DNA of 14,540 nt from an uncultured Candidatus Melainabacteria bacterium (GTDB lineage Bacteria; Cyanobacteriota; Vampirovibrionia; Gastranaerophilales; Gastranaerophilaceae): the NCBI GenBank assembly GCA_932182025.1, contig CAKNXK010000008.1, positions 1 through 14,540 of the forward strand, written 5' to 3'. Both the position numbers and the translations under genes were made by a program. Positions 1-5,920 of this stretch are shown piece after piece. Position 1 is the first letter of the stretch, and each line of letters starts with the position of its first letter. A model generated the notes under the pieces. The model was not told where the DNA came from. It made no database searches and was given only the letters and a program-made list of their open reading frames with translations.

Positions 1-161
1 TAACCTATTGATTCACCATTAGTAAACACCCAGGGTGATTTTTCACTCGCTGCGCGTACCATCTTCTTGTTTACCATTGGTGCTGATGCTGCGGCAACGA
101 TTGCTACGATTGTTAATACAATCATCATTTCCATAAGGGAAAACCCGTGTAATCTTTTCAT
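1..161 (-). CDS. Type IV prepilin-like protein (5' part only, runs off window start)
   Basis: The first 53 codons are in the window. They encode a short basic leader MKRLHG, then a class III (prepilin) signal: cleavage by prepilin peptidase is expected after Gly6, giving a mature N-terminus FSLME with the conserved Glu at +5. A hydrophobic helix of about 20 residues follows, then KKMVRAASEKSPWVF. Known pilins and pseudopilins use this helix to anchor in the inner membrane and pack into the filament core. The start at 161 is supported by GAGG 9 bases upstream. The globular domain, which would separate major pilin, minor pilin and type II secretion pseudopilin, lies outside the window. The gene is transcribed alone, away from the operon to its right. 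Confidence 0.85.
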   Translation of the reverse strand, partial: MKRLHGFSLMEMMIVLTIVAIVAAASAPMVNKKMVRAASEKSPWVFTNGESIG

Positions 162-193
162 TCTTATACCTCGCTCTATTTAATTCTTGAATT

Positions 194-221
194 ACGCAAC
201 ACAATATGTATTGTGTTGCGT
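194..221. repeat. Palindrome 1: perfect 13-bp inverted repeat, terminator-like on plus
   Basis: ACGCAACACAATA (194-206), a 2-base TG centre and its exact complement (209-221) form a perfect palindrome. The practical hairpin has a loop of about 4-8 bases. On plus it runs into TTTTT (221-225), as a rho-independent terminator would, but no plus-strand gene ends here. On minus it is not followed by a T-run and would sit in the prepilin mRNA leader. The stem core is identical to palindrome 2 at 335-368, with the 2-base centre in the opposite orientation (TG versus CA). Confidence 0.85.
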
Positions 222-243
222 TTTTAAAAGAGCGTAAAACTCA

Positions 244-273
244 ATAATATCAACTCAACTGACCAAAACTCAA
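244..273 (-). promoter_or_regulatory. Candidate sigma70 promoter of the prepilin gene
   Basis: On the minus strand TTGAGT (273-268), an 18-base spacer and TATTAT (249-244) place a start near 237. The leader would then be about 75 bases and would contain palindrome 1 (194-221) near its 5' end. This was called by eye and competes with chance matches in AT-rich DNA. Confidence 0.4.
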
Positions 274-295
274 AAATCCGTTTTTTTAGGGCAAC

Positions 296-324
296 TTCAC
301 AAGAGGCGTGATATATGCTATAAT
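296..324 (+). promoter_or_regulatory. Candidate plus-strand promoter facing palindrome 2
   Basis: TTCACA (296-301), a 17-base spacer and a perfect TATAAT (319-324) predict initiation near 331 on plus. The first transcribed structure would be palindrome 2 (335-368) followed by TTTTTG, so the transcript would be only about 40 bases long or would run antisense into the GT9 gene. No plus-strand gene lies downstream. The match may be fortuitous. Confidence 0.35.
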
Positions 325-334
325 ACAGATATAT

Positions 335-370
335 AAAACGCAACACAATACATATTGTGTTGCGTTTTTG
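335..370 (-). terminator. Rho-independent terminator of the minus-strand operon (palindrome 2)
   Basis: AAAACGCAACACAATA (335-350), a CA centre and a perfect 16-bp complement (353-368) form a hairpin beginning right after the GT9 stop codon (371-373). On minus the stem ends in TTTT followed by TATATA, the expected U-rich tail. On plus it also ends in TTTTT, so it could work in both directions. The core is shared with palindrome 1 at 194-221. Confidence 0.8.
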
Positions 371-1357
371 CTAAATTATTTGTTGGATTATTTTTTCTGT
401 TGGTATTTTTAAACAGGATAAATCTTCACAAGTGGTTTGTCTTCTTTCCCATAAGCAAGGCTGCAAAGGACAGTTGCAATCCGCTTTTATTGCCACTACA
501 TTTTCACTTTGAGGGATTAATTTTTTATCATCTGTTGAACCAAAGATAACAAATGTTTTGGTGCCCATTGCCACTGCGATATGAAGTGGTGCTGAGTCCG
601 AACATAAGAAAATTTCGGCGCTGGAAATTAATTCTGCTAATTCCGCAAGATTTTTTGTTTGTCCGAAAAGATTTTCATATTTTTCCGGTGGTACAAGTTT
701 TTGAATTCGTTCAATACACTCTTTGTCATCTGGACCGCCTGCAAGCAGAACTCTTTTCCCTGAATCAGCTAACTTTTCAACAACTTCTGCCCACTGTTCC
801 GGCTGAATTGTTTTAATCATGCCCTTTTGAACGCTAATTTTACTTACTCCGGGGTGAATTAAAACAGTATTTTTGATTATCGGTTTCTTTTGGATACTTA
901 GAACAGGTAGCTCTGTTCTAATATTGGTAATGTATTTAGCCAAATCGTGATACATATCGGCTGCGTACTGGTTTTTGTTCAAATCGACAGCTTTGGTTAA
1001 TAAAATTTGGCTTAATTTTCCTGTATTATAGCCGTATTTTTCTTTAATAAATGTCATAAAAAGAAATATTGATATGAATTTATTTGAACCGGATGAAATA
1101 ACAATGTCATATTTTCCTTGCCAGATTTTGAATAATAACTTTAAAAGCTCAAAATACTTGCTTTTTCCTTTAATATTAGCGTACAAAGTTTTATCTATAA
1201 TATTGGTCAGGCTAACGATGCCGCGGCTGCGTTCTTCTAATGCAAGAGTTATTTCTGAGTCAGGAAATTGTTCTTTTACTGACAAAATTGTAGGCAAGAA
1301 CAAAATTTCGTCACCTAATCCGCCAAAATTTATGAAGAGTATTCGTTTAGTCTGCAT
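371..1357 (-). CDS. Glycosyltransferase family 9 (heptosyltransferase-like)
   Basis: A 328-residue GT-B enzyme of the ADP-heptose:LPS heptosyltransferase family, expected to act at the cytoplasmic face in LPS core or related glycan assembly. Visible signatures are the N-terminal FGGLGDEILFLP (11-22), LIHPGVS near 166-172, LLAGGPDD (204-211), and the nucleotide-sugar region FGQTKNLAEL with SDSAPLHIAVAMGTKTFVIFGSTD (253-276). The C-terminus has a cysteine-rich patch (Cys294, 296, 301, 310, 315) of a kind seen in some GT9 proteins. The start at 1357 has GGAGAT 8 bases upstream and lies 28 bases inside the end of the preceding TPR-GT9 gene, so translation is probably coupled. It is the last gene of its operon. 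Donor and acceptor cannot be read from sequence, so no waa symbol is assigned. Confidence 0.9.
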   Translation of the reverse strand: MQTKRILFINFGGLGDEILFLPTILSVKEQFPDSEITLALEERSRGIVSLTNIIDKTLYANIKGKSKYFELLKLLFKIWQGKYDIVISSGSNKFISIFLFMTFIKEKYGYNTGKLSQILLTKAVDLNKNQYAADMYHDLAKYITNIRTELPVLSIQKKPIIKNTVLIHPGVSKISVQKGMIKTIQPEQWAEVVEKLADSGKRVLLAGGPDDKECIERIQKLVPPEKYENLFGQTKNLAELAELISSAEIFLCSDSAPLHIAVAMGTKTFVIFGSTDDKKLIPQSENVVAIKADCNCPLQPCLWERRQTTCEDLSCLKIPTEKIIQQII

Positions 1358-2904
1358 ATTATATCTCCGAAAGGTTTTTCCCAGCTAATCGGGTCGTCTT
1401 GTTTGAATATTTCAACACTTTTATACCATGGAGTTGTTTTTGTGTCATTAAACCATCTCCAATCTGCTGCATAAGGAAGCATCAGGAATGTTTTTACTCC
1501 AAGAGCTCCAGAAAGATGGGCAACTGACGTATCAACACTTATTACAACATCCATTGCCTTTAGTGCTTTTGCAGTGTCTTCAAAATTCTTGAAACTACTT
1601 GAAAGATTTATCATTTGAGGATATCTTTCGTTTCCTTTTAATGTGTCTTGTACCTGAAACGAATAAATCTGAATATTTTCCATATTCAAAATATCTTCAA
1701 AAAGTCTGATATTGATAGTGCGGTTAATCATGGTTCTAATACCTGCACTGCCAGCTTCCCAACACAAACCGACTTTTAGTTTGTCTGATTTAATTTCTGT
1801 TGTTTCAGCGTTTAAATATCCTTCACTAAAAGGAATATTATCAAAGTCAATTCCTAAGATATATGCTAAATCAGTAATTCTAACGGACTGCATTTTCGGA
1901 TTAATATCTTTGTGCAGGATAAATTCAATATCAGGATAATTCTTTTTAAAAAGCTCCATCAATGGTTCACGGGTGGCAACGTAAACTTTTTTAACGTGTT
2001 GTTTAAGAAACGGTAAATATCTTATAAATTGAACATGGTCACCAAAACCTTGTTCGCATCGGACTACAATCTCGTCTTCAAACGGTTCGCCAATCTTATA
2101 ATTATTTCCTTCTCGTTGGAAAAATAATTCGTAACCTTCTTTAAACTTTCTTTGAGCGAGTTGGCACATACCGTATGAAACAATTGTATTTTCGTCATTA
2201 GGGAATATTTCGAGTGTTTTTTTGTAATATTCTTCTGCTTCGGTGTGTTTTCCCTGTTTTTGAAGGCTGACAGCCATATTGTAATAAGCAGAAGGCTGTC
2301 CTAATTCTGATGCAACCTTATAGCATTCAAAAGCTTGGTTGTCATCTGAGTATATTAATTCTTTTAAAAAACCTAACTGGAACCAGAATGCAGCAGCGTT
2401 CTGATGTTCTTTGAGGTAATTAACACACATTATTTCTGCTTCTGCGAGTTTTCCTGAATATGTTAGTGATTTAATCATAGATAATACTGATTCAGGGTTT
2501 TCCGGATAAAGCTGATGCATTTTAGCGGAATATTCAATAGCTTTTTTATAATTTCTTATTTCAAATAAGCTGTTAATTAATTTAGTATAAATTTCGGGAG
2601 TTTCGCCTAATCCCAGTGCGTGTTCAAGGATTTCTGCCGAAGCAGCAAATCTGCCTCGTTGATATTCACAAAATCCCAATGCTGATACTGTTCCAAGTGT
2701 TTCTTTGATTTCGCAGGCTTTTGTTAAATAACAGCTGGCTTTTTCAAAATTGCCAATATTTACGTAAAACAATCCAAATGCAGACAACAGCGGACCATTT
2801 TCCGGCTCTTGTTCAAGAAGATTAAGATAAATCTTTTCTGCTTCGTCAAAATCTTCTTTTTGAGTGAGCAAAATAGCTTTATTTAATAACTCTAAATCAA
2901 TCAT
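1330..2904 (-). CDS. TPR protein with C-terminal GT9-like glycosyltransferase domain
   Basis: A 524-residue, two-part protein. Residues 1 to about 265 are helical repeats of TPR type, about 34 residues each, with recurrent G/A-F pairs such as SAFGLFYVNIGNFEKA, AYYNMAVSLQKQGKHTEA and VSYGMCQLAQRKFKEG. Residues about 278-515 form a GT-B/GT9-like domain: EQGFGDHVQFIRYLP (284-298), LCWEAGSAG (380-388), SVDTSVAHLSGALG (456-469), LPYAADWRWF (476-485) and TPWYKS. This layout is known for bacterial TPR-glycosyltransferases resembling GT9 and O-GlcNAc transferase-type architectures. The TPRs could present a protein or glycan acceptor (inference). Its ATG overlaps the YggT stop as ATGA (2901-2904), and its 3' end overlaps the next GT9 gene. 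Confidence 0.88.
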   Translation of the reverse strand: MIDLELLNKAILLTQKEDFDEAEKIYLNLLEQEPENGPLLSAFGLFYVNIGNFEKASCYLTKACEIKETLGTVSALGFCEYQRGRFAASAEILEHALGLGETPEIYTKLINSLFEIRNYKKAIEYSAKMHQLYPENPESVLSMIKSLTYSGKLAEAEIMCVNYLKEHQNAAAFWFQLGFLKELIYSDDNQAFECYKVASELGQPSAYYNMAVSLQKQGKHTEAEEYYKKTLEIFPNDENTIVSYGMCQLAQRKFKEGYELFFQREGNNYKIGEPFEDEIVVRCEQGFGDHVQFIRYLPFLKQHVKKVYVATREPLMELFKKNYPDIEFILHKDINPKMQSVRITDLAYILGIDFDNIPFSEGYLNAETTEIKSDKLKVGLCWEAGSAGIRTMINRTINIRLFEDILNMENIQIYSFQVQDTLKGNERYPQMINLSSSFKNFEDTAKALKAMDVVISVDTSVAHLSGALGVKTFLMLPYAADWRWFNDTKTTPWYKSVEIFKQDDPISWEKPFGDIICRLNEYSS

Positions 2905-3176
2905 AATCCTAAGCTACCGAGAATATTTAATACAAGTCCTTGCACAAGCTGTAATACAATAAAAGCCAAGATTGGCGAAATATCAAGCATTCCTCCGATA
3001 GGTGGAATTATATTTCTGAAAATATTCAAGAATGGATCTGTGATTGATTTTAGCCATGCAAAAGGCTGTGCGTACCAATCAATTGTTCTAATCCATGTTA
3101 AAAATATTCTTATTATTAATAACAAGTAATAAAAATAAAATAATAAATCAACAATTCTTGAAACAGATCCGTTCAT
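2901..3176 (-). CDS. YggT family integral membrane protein
   Basis: A 91-residue protein with two hydrophobic segments (about 8-29 and 67-88) flanking the family signature TDPFLNIFRNIIPPIGGMLDISPILA (46-71). YggT proteins are inner-membrane proteins of unclear function; relatives in cyanobacteria and plastids (Ycf19/CCB3-like) are linked to envelope or nucleoid organisation and cytochrome assembly. A longer reading frame extends to 3254, but the start at 3176 is preferred. It has AGAGGT 6 bases upstream, which overlaps the stop of the upstream MTAP gene, and it removes 26 residues unlike the family and already used by MTAP. The downstream TPR-GT gene is coupled by ATGA. Confidence 0.88.
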   Translation of the reverse strand: MNGSVSRIVDLLFYFYYLLLIIRIFLTWIRTIDWYAQPFAWLKSITDPFLNIFRNIIPPIGGMLDISPILAFIVLQLVQGLVLNILGSLGL

Positions 3177-3186
3177 ATATTTACCT

Positions 3187-3984
3187 CTATAATTGTGAAC
3201 TTGCTTTAGTATTAGCACATTGGCAATTGTTGTTTTCAGCAGGAATTTTTTCAATCATAGTGAATAACAATTTTTTCAAGTTATCAAGGTTGTTATTGAA
3301 TACTTGAATAACTTCGTGATGTGAAACAGGAGGAACGTCGCCTACTAAGCCTGCATCGTAGTCTGTAATTAAAGAAATATTTAGCGGACACATATCCATT
3401 TCTTTAACAAGGTAAGCTTCAGGGAATGCTGTCATATTGATAACTTCCCAACCTTGATTTGTGAAGAATTTTGATTCAGCTTTTGTAGAAAATCTTGGAC
3501 CGTTGATTACAACTACAGTACCTGTTTCATGAACTGTAATACCAAGTTCGCGTGCTGTATCAACTGCAAGTTTTCTTAGCTCCGGACAATAAGTTTCTGC
3601 TGCAGAAGGGTGAGTAACAATTGGGCCTTCGAAGAAAGTTGTTTTTCTTCCGTCAGTCCAATCTACAAACTGGTCGCAAACTACGAAATGACCCGGTTCA
3701 ACGTGTTTTTGCAAGCTTCCTGCTGCGCAAGGTGAAATTACTCTTGTGCAACCAACTTCTTTCATTGCCCATACATTTGCGCGATAATTAATCAAATGTG
3801 GCAAAATAGTATGGCTTCTGCCGTGACGAGGCATAAATGCTACTTTGTGGCTGCCGATTTTGCCGATAAATAAACTGTCAGAAGGCATTCCATAAGGTGT
3901 TTCAACTTTTACCTCTTTAATATCTTCTAAAAATTTGTAAAAACCTGAACCTCCAAATACACCAATATCTGCCAATTTTTCCAT
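3187..3984 (-). CDS. mtnP: S-methyl-5'-thioadenosine phosphorylase
   Basis: A 265-residue PNP/MTAP-family enzyme that splits methylthioadenosine (from polyamine or ethylene-type use of SAM) into adenine and methylthioribose-1-phosphate, for purine and methionine salvage in the cytosol. Visible motifs are FGGSGFY (10-16) and MPRHGRSH (51-58) for phosphate, then NYRANVWAMKEVG, CAAGSL (86-91), NGPRFSTKAES (161-171), NMTAFPEA (183-190) and TDYD (207-210), whose acids contact the base. The TDYD pair favours adenine-type substrates, but a methylthioinosine phosphorylase cannot be excluded. The start at 3984 is chosen over the in-frame ATG at 4020 because 3984 has AAAGGA about 8 bases upstream, while 4020 has none and lies inside the predicted -10 box. 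The Asn/Cys-rich C-terminal tail (250-265) is dispensable-looking. First gene of the minus operon. Confidence 0.93.
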   Translation of the reverse strand: MEKLADIGVFGGSGFYKFLEDIKEVKVETPYGMPSDSLFIGKIGSHKVAFMPRHGRSHTILPHLINYRANVWAMKEVGCTRVISPCAAGSLQKHVEPGHFVVCDQFVDWTDGRKTTFFEGPIVTHPSAAETYCPELRKLAVDTARELGITVHETGTVVVINGPRFSTKAESKFFTNQGWEVINMTAFPEAYLVKEMDMCPLNISLITDYDAGLVGDVPPVSHHEVIQVFNNNLDNLKKLLFTMIEKIPAENNNCQCANTKASSQL

Positions 3985-4018
3985 TTGATTATTCCTTTCT
4001 TTTTTGTGATTTTTACTC

Positions 4019-4047
4019 ATTTTAGCATGAAATAAATTTATGGTAAA
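4019..4047 (-). promoter_or_regulatory. Promoter of the mtnP operon (overlaps divergent promoter)
   Basis: On minus: TTTACC (4047-4042), a 17-base spacer and the extended -10 TGCTAAAAT (TAAAAT at 4024-4019). Initiation near 4012 would leave a leader of about 28 bases before the ATG at 3984. The -35 of this promoter overlaps the -10 of the plus-strand promoter for the gene at 4056. Confidence 0.6.
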
Positions 4048-4049
4048 AT
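4021..4049 (+). promoter_or_regulatory. Promoter for a leaderless transcript at 4056
   Basis: On plus: TTTAGC (4021-4026), a 17-base spacer and the extended -10 TGGTAAAAT (TAAAAT at 4044-4049). Counting on from the -10, the expected first base is about 4056, which is the A of the ATG. No Shine-Dalgarno sequence precedes the start. This promoter and the divergent mtnP promoter form an imperfect inverted repeat (ATTTTAGCA ... TGGTAAAAT). Confidence 0.6.
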
Positions 4050-4055
4050 AATAAT

Positions 4056-4823
4056 ATGAATAAGTTTTTCATTATTTTATTAACATTTTTTGCACTAACC
4101 GGGTCTGTGTTTGCAGAAGATTTGAGGTTTGTGCAGATTGACGGGCTTTGTTATTCTTCCGAACAGAGTTTAGATAAAATTATTACCGAAGTTAACAAAC
4201 TAAAAAATGTTTCATTTGTAGTTTTTAGCGGGAATAATATTGCAAAACCGGATAAAACTTATTTAGACTCTTTTTTGACTCAGGCAAAAAGAATAAATTA
4301 TCCTGTTTATATTGTTTTAGGTCAAAAAGATGTTAATAAACAAAAAGATTTGGGAAAAGCTGATTATATAAAGCTTGCAAGTAAAAAGTTACGTACGCAT
4401 AAAAAAATTACATCTCCAAATTATGTTTTTGAGAAAAAAGGAGTTATTTTTATTGTGTTAGATGGCTCAAAAGAAGTTATTCCTACTTCTATGGGTTATT
4501 ACAAGCCTGATGTTGTTAAATGGCTTGATGAACAGCTGACTCTTAATAAGGACAAAAATGTTGTTATTTTACAGCATTATCCGATTATTCCGCCTTGTGA
4601 AAAAGAAATGAGATATACAGCTAAGCCTGAAAACTATTTGAATGTTCTTGCAAAACATAAGAATGTAAAAGCAATTATTGCAGGACATTTTGGTGTAAAC
4701 AAAGAAATGGATTTTAATGGAGTTAAGCATATTTCAACAGCGGATGCCCCTGTTTATAGGATTATAGATATTATGGATTGCATGAGTGCAAATCCTGAAT
4801 TTTGGTCAGTTATTAAAGAATAA
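4056..4823 (+). CDS. Secreted metallophosphoesterase-like protein lacking most metal ligands
   Basis: 255 residues with a classical signal peptide (hydrophobic 4-16, VFA cleavage site near 20), so it should be exported. The rest follows the calcineurin-like phosphoesterase fold. FVQIDGLCY (25-33) sits at the Asp-x-His site, VVFSGNN (55-61) at GDN, VLGQKD (87-92) at GNHD, LQHYP (172-176) at the conserved His, and AGHFG (209-213) at GHxH. In this by-eye alignment the ligand Asp and His of motif 1, the Asp of GDN, the Asn-His of GNHD and the second His of GHxH are replaced; only His174 and His211 remain. It is probably inactive as a two-metal phosphatase and may bind a ligand or protein (inference). 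It starts a plus-strand run followed, after 38 bases, by the TPR gene. Confidence 0.75.
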   Translation: MNKFFIILLTFFALTGSVFAEDLRFVQIDGLCYSSEQSLDKIITEVNKLKNVSFVVFSGNNIAKPDKTYLDSFLTQAKRINYPVYIVLGQKDVNKQKDLGKADYIKLASKKLRTHKKITSPNYVFEKKGVIFIVLDGSKEVIPTSMGYYKPDVVKWLDEQLTLNKDKNVVILQHYPIIPPCEKEMRYTAKPENYLNVLAKHKNVKAIIAGHFGVNKEMDFNGVKHISTADAPVYRIIDIMDCMSANPEFWSVIKE

Positions 4824-4824
4824 A

Positions 4825-4853
4825 TTCCATTATATCTAAAACTATGCTATAAT
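4825..4853 (+). promoter_or_regulatory. Promoter just upstream of the TPR gene at 4862 (leaderless candidate)
   Basis: A perfect extended -10, TGCTATAAT (TATAAT 4848-4853), sits 8 bases before the ATG at 4862, with a weak TTCCAT at -35 (17-base spacer). The predicted start falls at or within 2 bases of the initiation codon. There is no Shine-Dalgarno sequence in the 38-base gap. Confidence 0.6.
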
Positions 4854-4861
4854 TCTTAACT

Positions 4862-5920
4862 ATGAGACGTTTCTTTAGAAAGATATTCCCGTTATTATTT
4901 ATATTAATTTTTGCTGCAGTCGGATATTTTTATCAGGACTGGTTCAAAGAGCAGTATCGCCATGCAAAAGGCACGTATTATATTTACAAAGGTGATCAGG
5001 CTTATGCAGCGGATAATATGGGAAAAACTCTTGATTATTACCTTGCCGGTTTGGATTTGTATCCGCAGCATTATGAAGCGTGGTTTAATTTGGGTAATAT
5101 TTATGCGGTTCATGAAGATTATTATTCAGCAGTAGATGCTTATGAACACGCAATAAAAGCAAATCCTAATTTTGTAATGGCGCGTATGAACCTCGGTATT
5201 GTATATTCAGAAGATTTAGGATTCTTTGATGACGCTATAGAACAATTTGATATTGTACCTACAATAAAACTTTTCAAACTTTGGATACCTTTTGTGTATT
5301 CAAATATTAAGAGCGTAGATACTAACCGTGGATTTGCCTTTTTCAATAAAGGTGTGGCTTTTCGTCAAAAAGCTTTATATTTACCTCTTGAAAAACAGTA
5401 TCTTGCTTACGAATATTTAGGAGAAGCAATTAAGGCTTATACAGGCGCAACGAAATTTATCAAGAAAAGCTATGATATTTATTATAACAGGGCTGTTGCT
5501 CATCATTTGCGAGGTGAATACAGAGAAGCAGGGCTTGATTATTGCAAAGCTATTGATATCGAGCCAATGAATTTTGAAGGACACTATAACCTTGCAGTTT
5601 TGCTGCGCGGGTTGCATCGTGACCGAGAATCTATTGCAGAATTAGAAAAAGCGGCTATTTTGATTTCTGAAAATCCTAGTTCTTCTACAGTTCAGACAAC
5701 TTATATCTTTAATCTTTTGAATGAAGTTACAAGAAGATTTATTACAAGTGAAGAGTATTACACAGAAAAATTGACTGATGAACCGATAGGAAGTCTCAAT
5801 AACAGCTATACTTATGTTAACGGTAAAATTGTTGCTGATGATGAGTTTGATAAGGCTATGTATAATAACTTTAAGACTTGCGCTGGATTTAGCTATTTTA
5901 ATGAAGAGGATGAGGAATGA
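4862..5920 (+). CDS. Membrane-anchored TPR protein
   Basis: 352 residues. A basic N-terminus (MRRFFRK) and one hydrophobic helix (8-24) predict a signal anchor with the remainder outside the cytosol, or an uncleaved signal. TPR-like repeats follow: about 37-70 (GTYYIYKGDQAYAADN...), 71-104 (AWFNLGNIYAVHEDYYSAVDAY), 105-140 (ARMNLGIVYSEDLGFFDDA), a looser stretch at 155-195, then 204-236 (DIYYNRAVAHHLRGEYREA) and 238-268 (GHYNLAVLLRGLHRDRES). The C-terminus from about 275 has no recognised domain and ends in EEDEE. TPRs usually scaffold protein contacts. The stop overlaps the start of the diguanylate cyclase gene (ATGA, 5917-5920), so the two proteins are probably made together and may work together. 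No specific family name is justified. Confidence 0.85.
   Translation: MRRFFRKIFPLLFILIFAAVGYFYQDWFKEQYRHAKGTYYIYKGDQAYAADNMGKTLDYYLAGLDLYPQHYEAWFNLGNIYAVHEDYYSAVDAYEHAIKANPNFVMARMNLGIVYSEDLGFFDDAIEQFDIVPTIKLFKLWIPFVYSNIKSVDTNRGFAFFNKGVAFRQKALYLPLEKQYLAYEYLGEAIKAYTGATKFIKKSYDIYYNRAVAHHLRGEYREAGLDYCKAIDIEPMNFEGHYNLAVLLRGLHRDRESIAELEKAAILISENPSSSTVQTTYIFNLLNEVTRRFITSEEYYTEKLTDEPIGSLNNSYTYVNGKIVADDEFDKAMYNNFKTCAGFSYFNEEDEE

Noticed and set aside
371..549. Plus-strand ORFs at 355-549, 553-816 and 1074-1388
   Set aside because: They lie antisense to the GT9 gene, which has full family motifs; they have no ribosome sites and low-complexity composition.
3177..3254. Longer YggT start at 3254
   Set aside because: The extra 26 residues overlap the mtnP coding end and are unlike YggT; the Met at 3176 has a strong ribosome site.
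3985..4020. Longer MTAP start at 4020
   Set aside because: There is no Shine-Dalgarno sequence and the ATG lies within the predicted -10 box, so it would not be transcribed; the Met at 3984 has AAAGGA.
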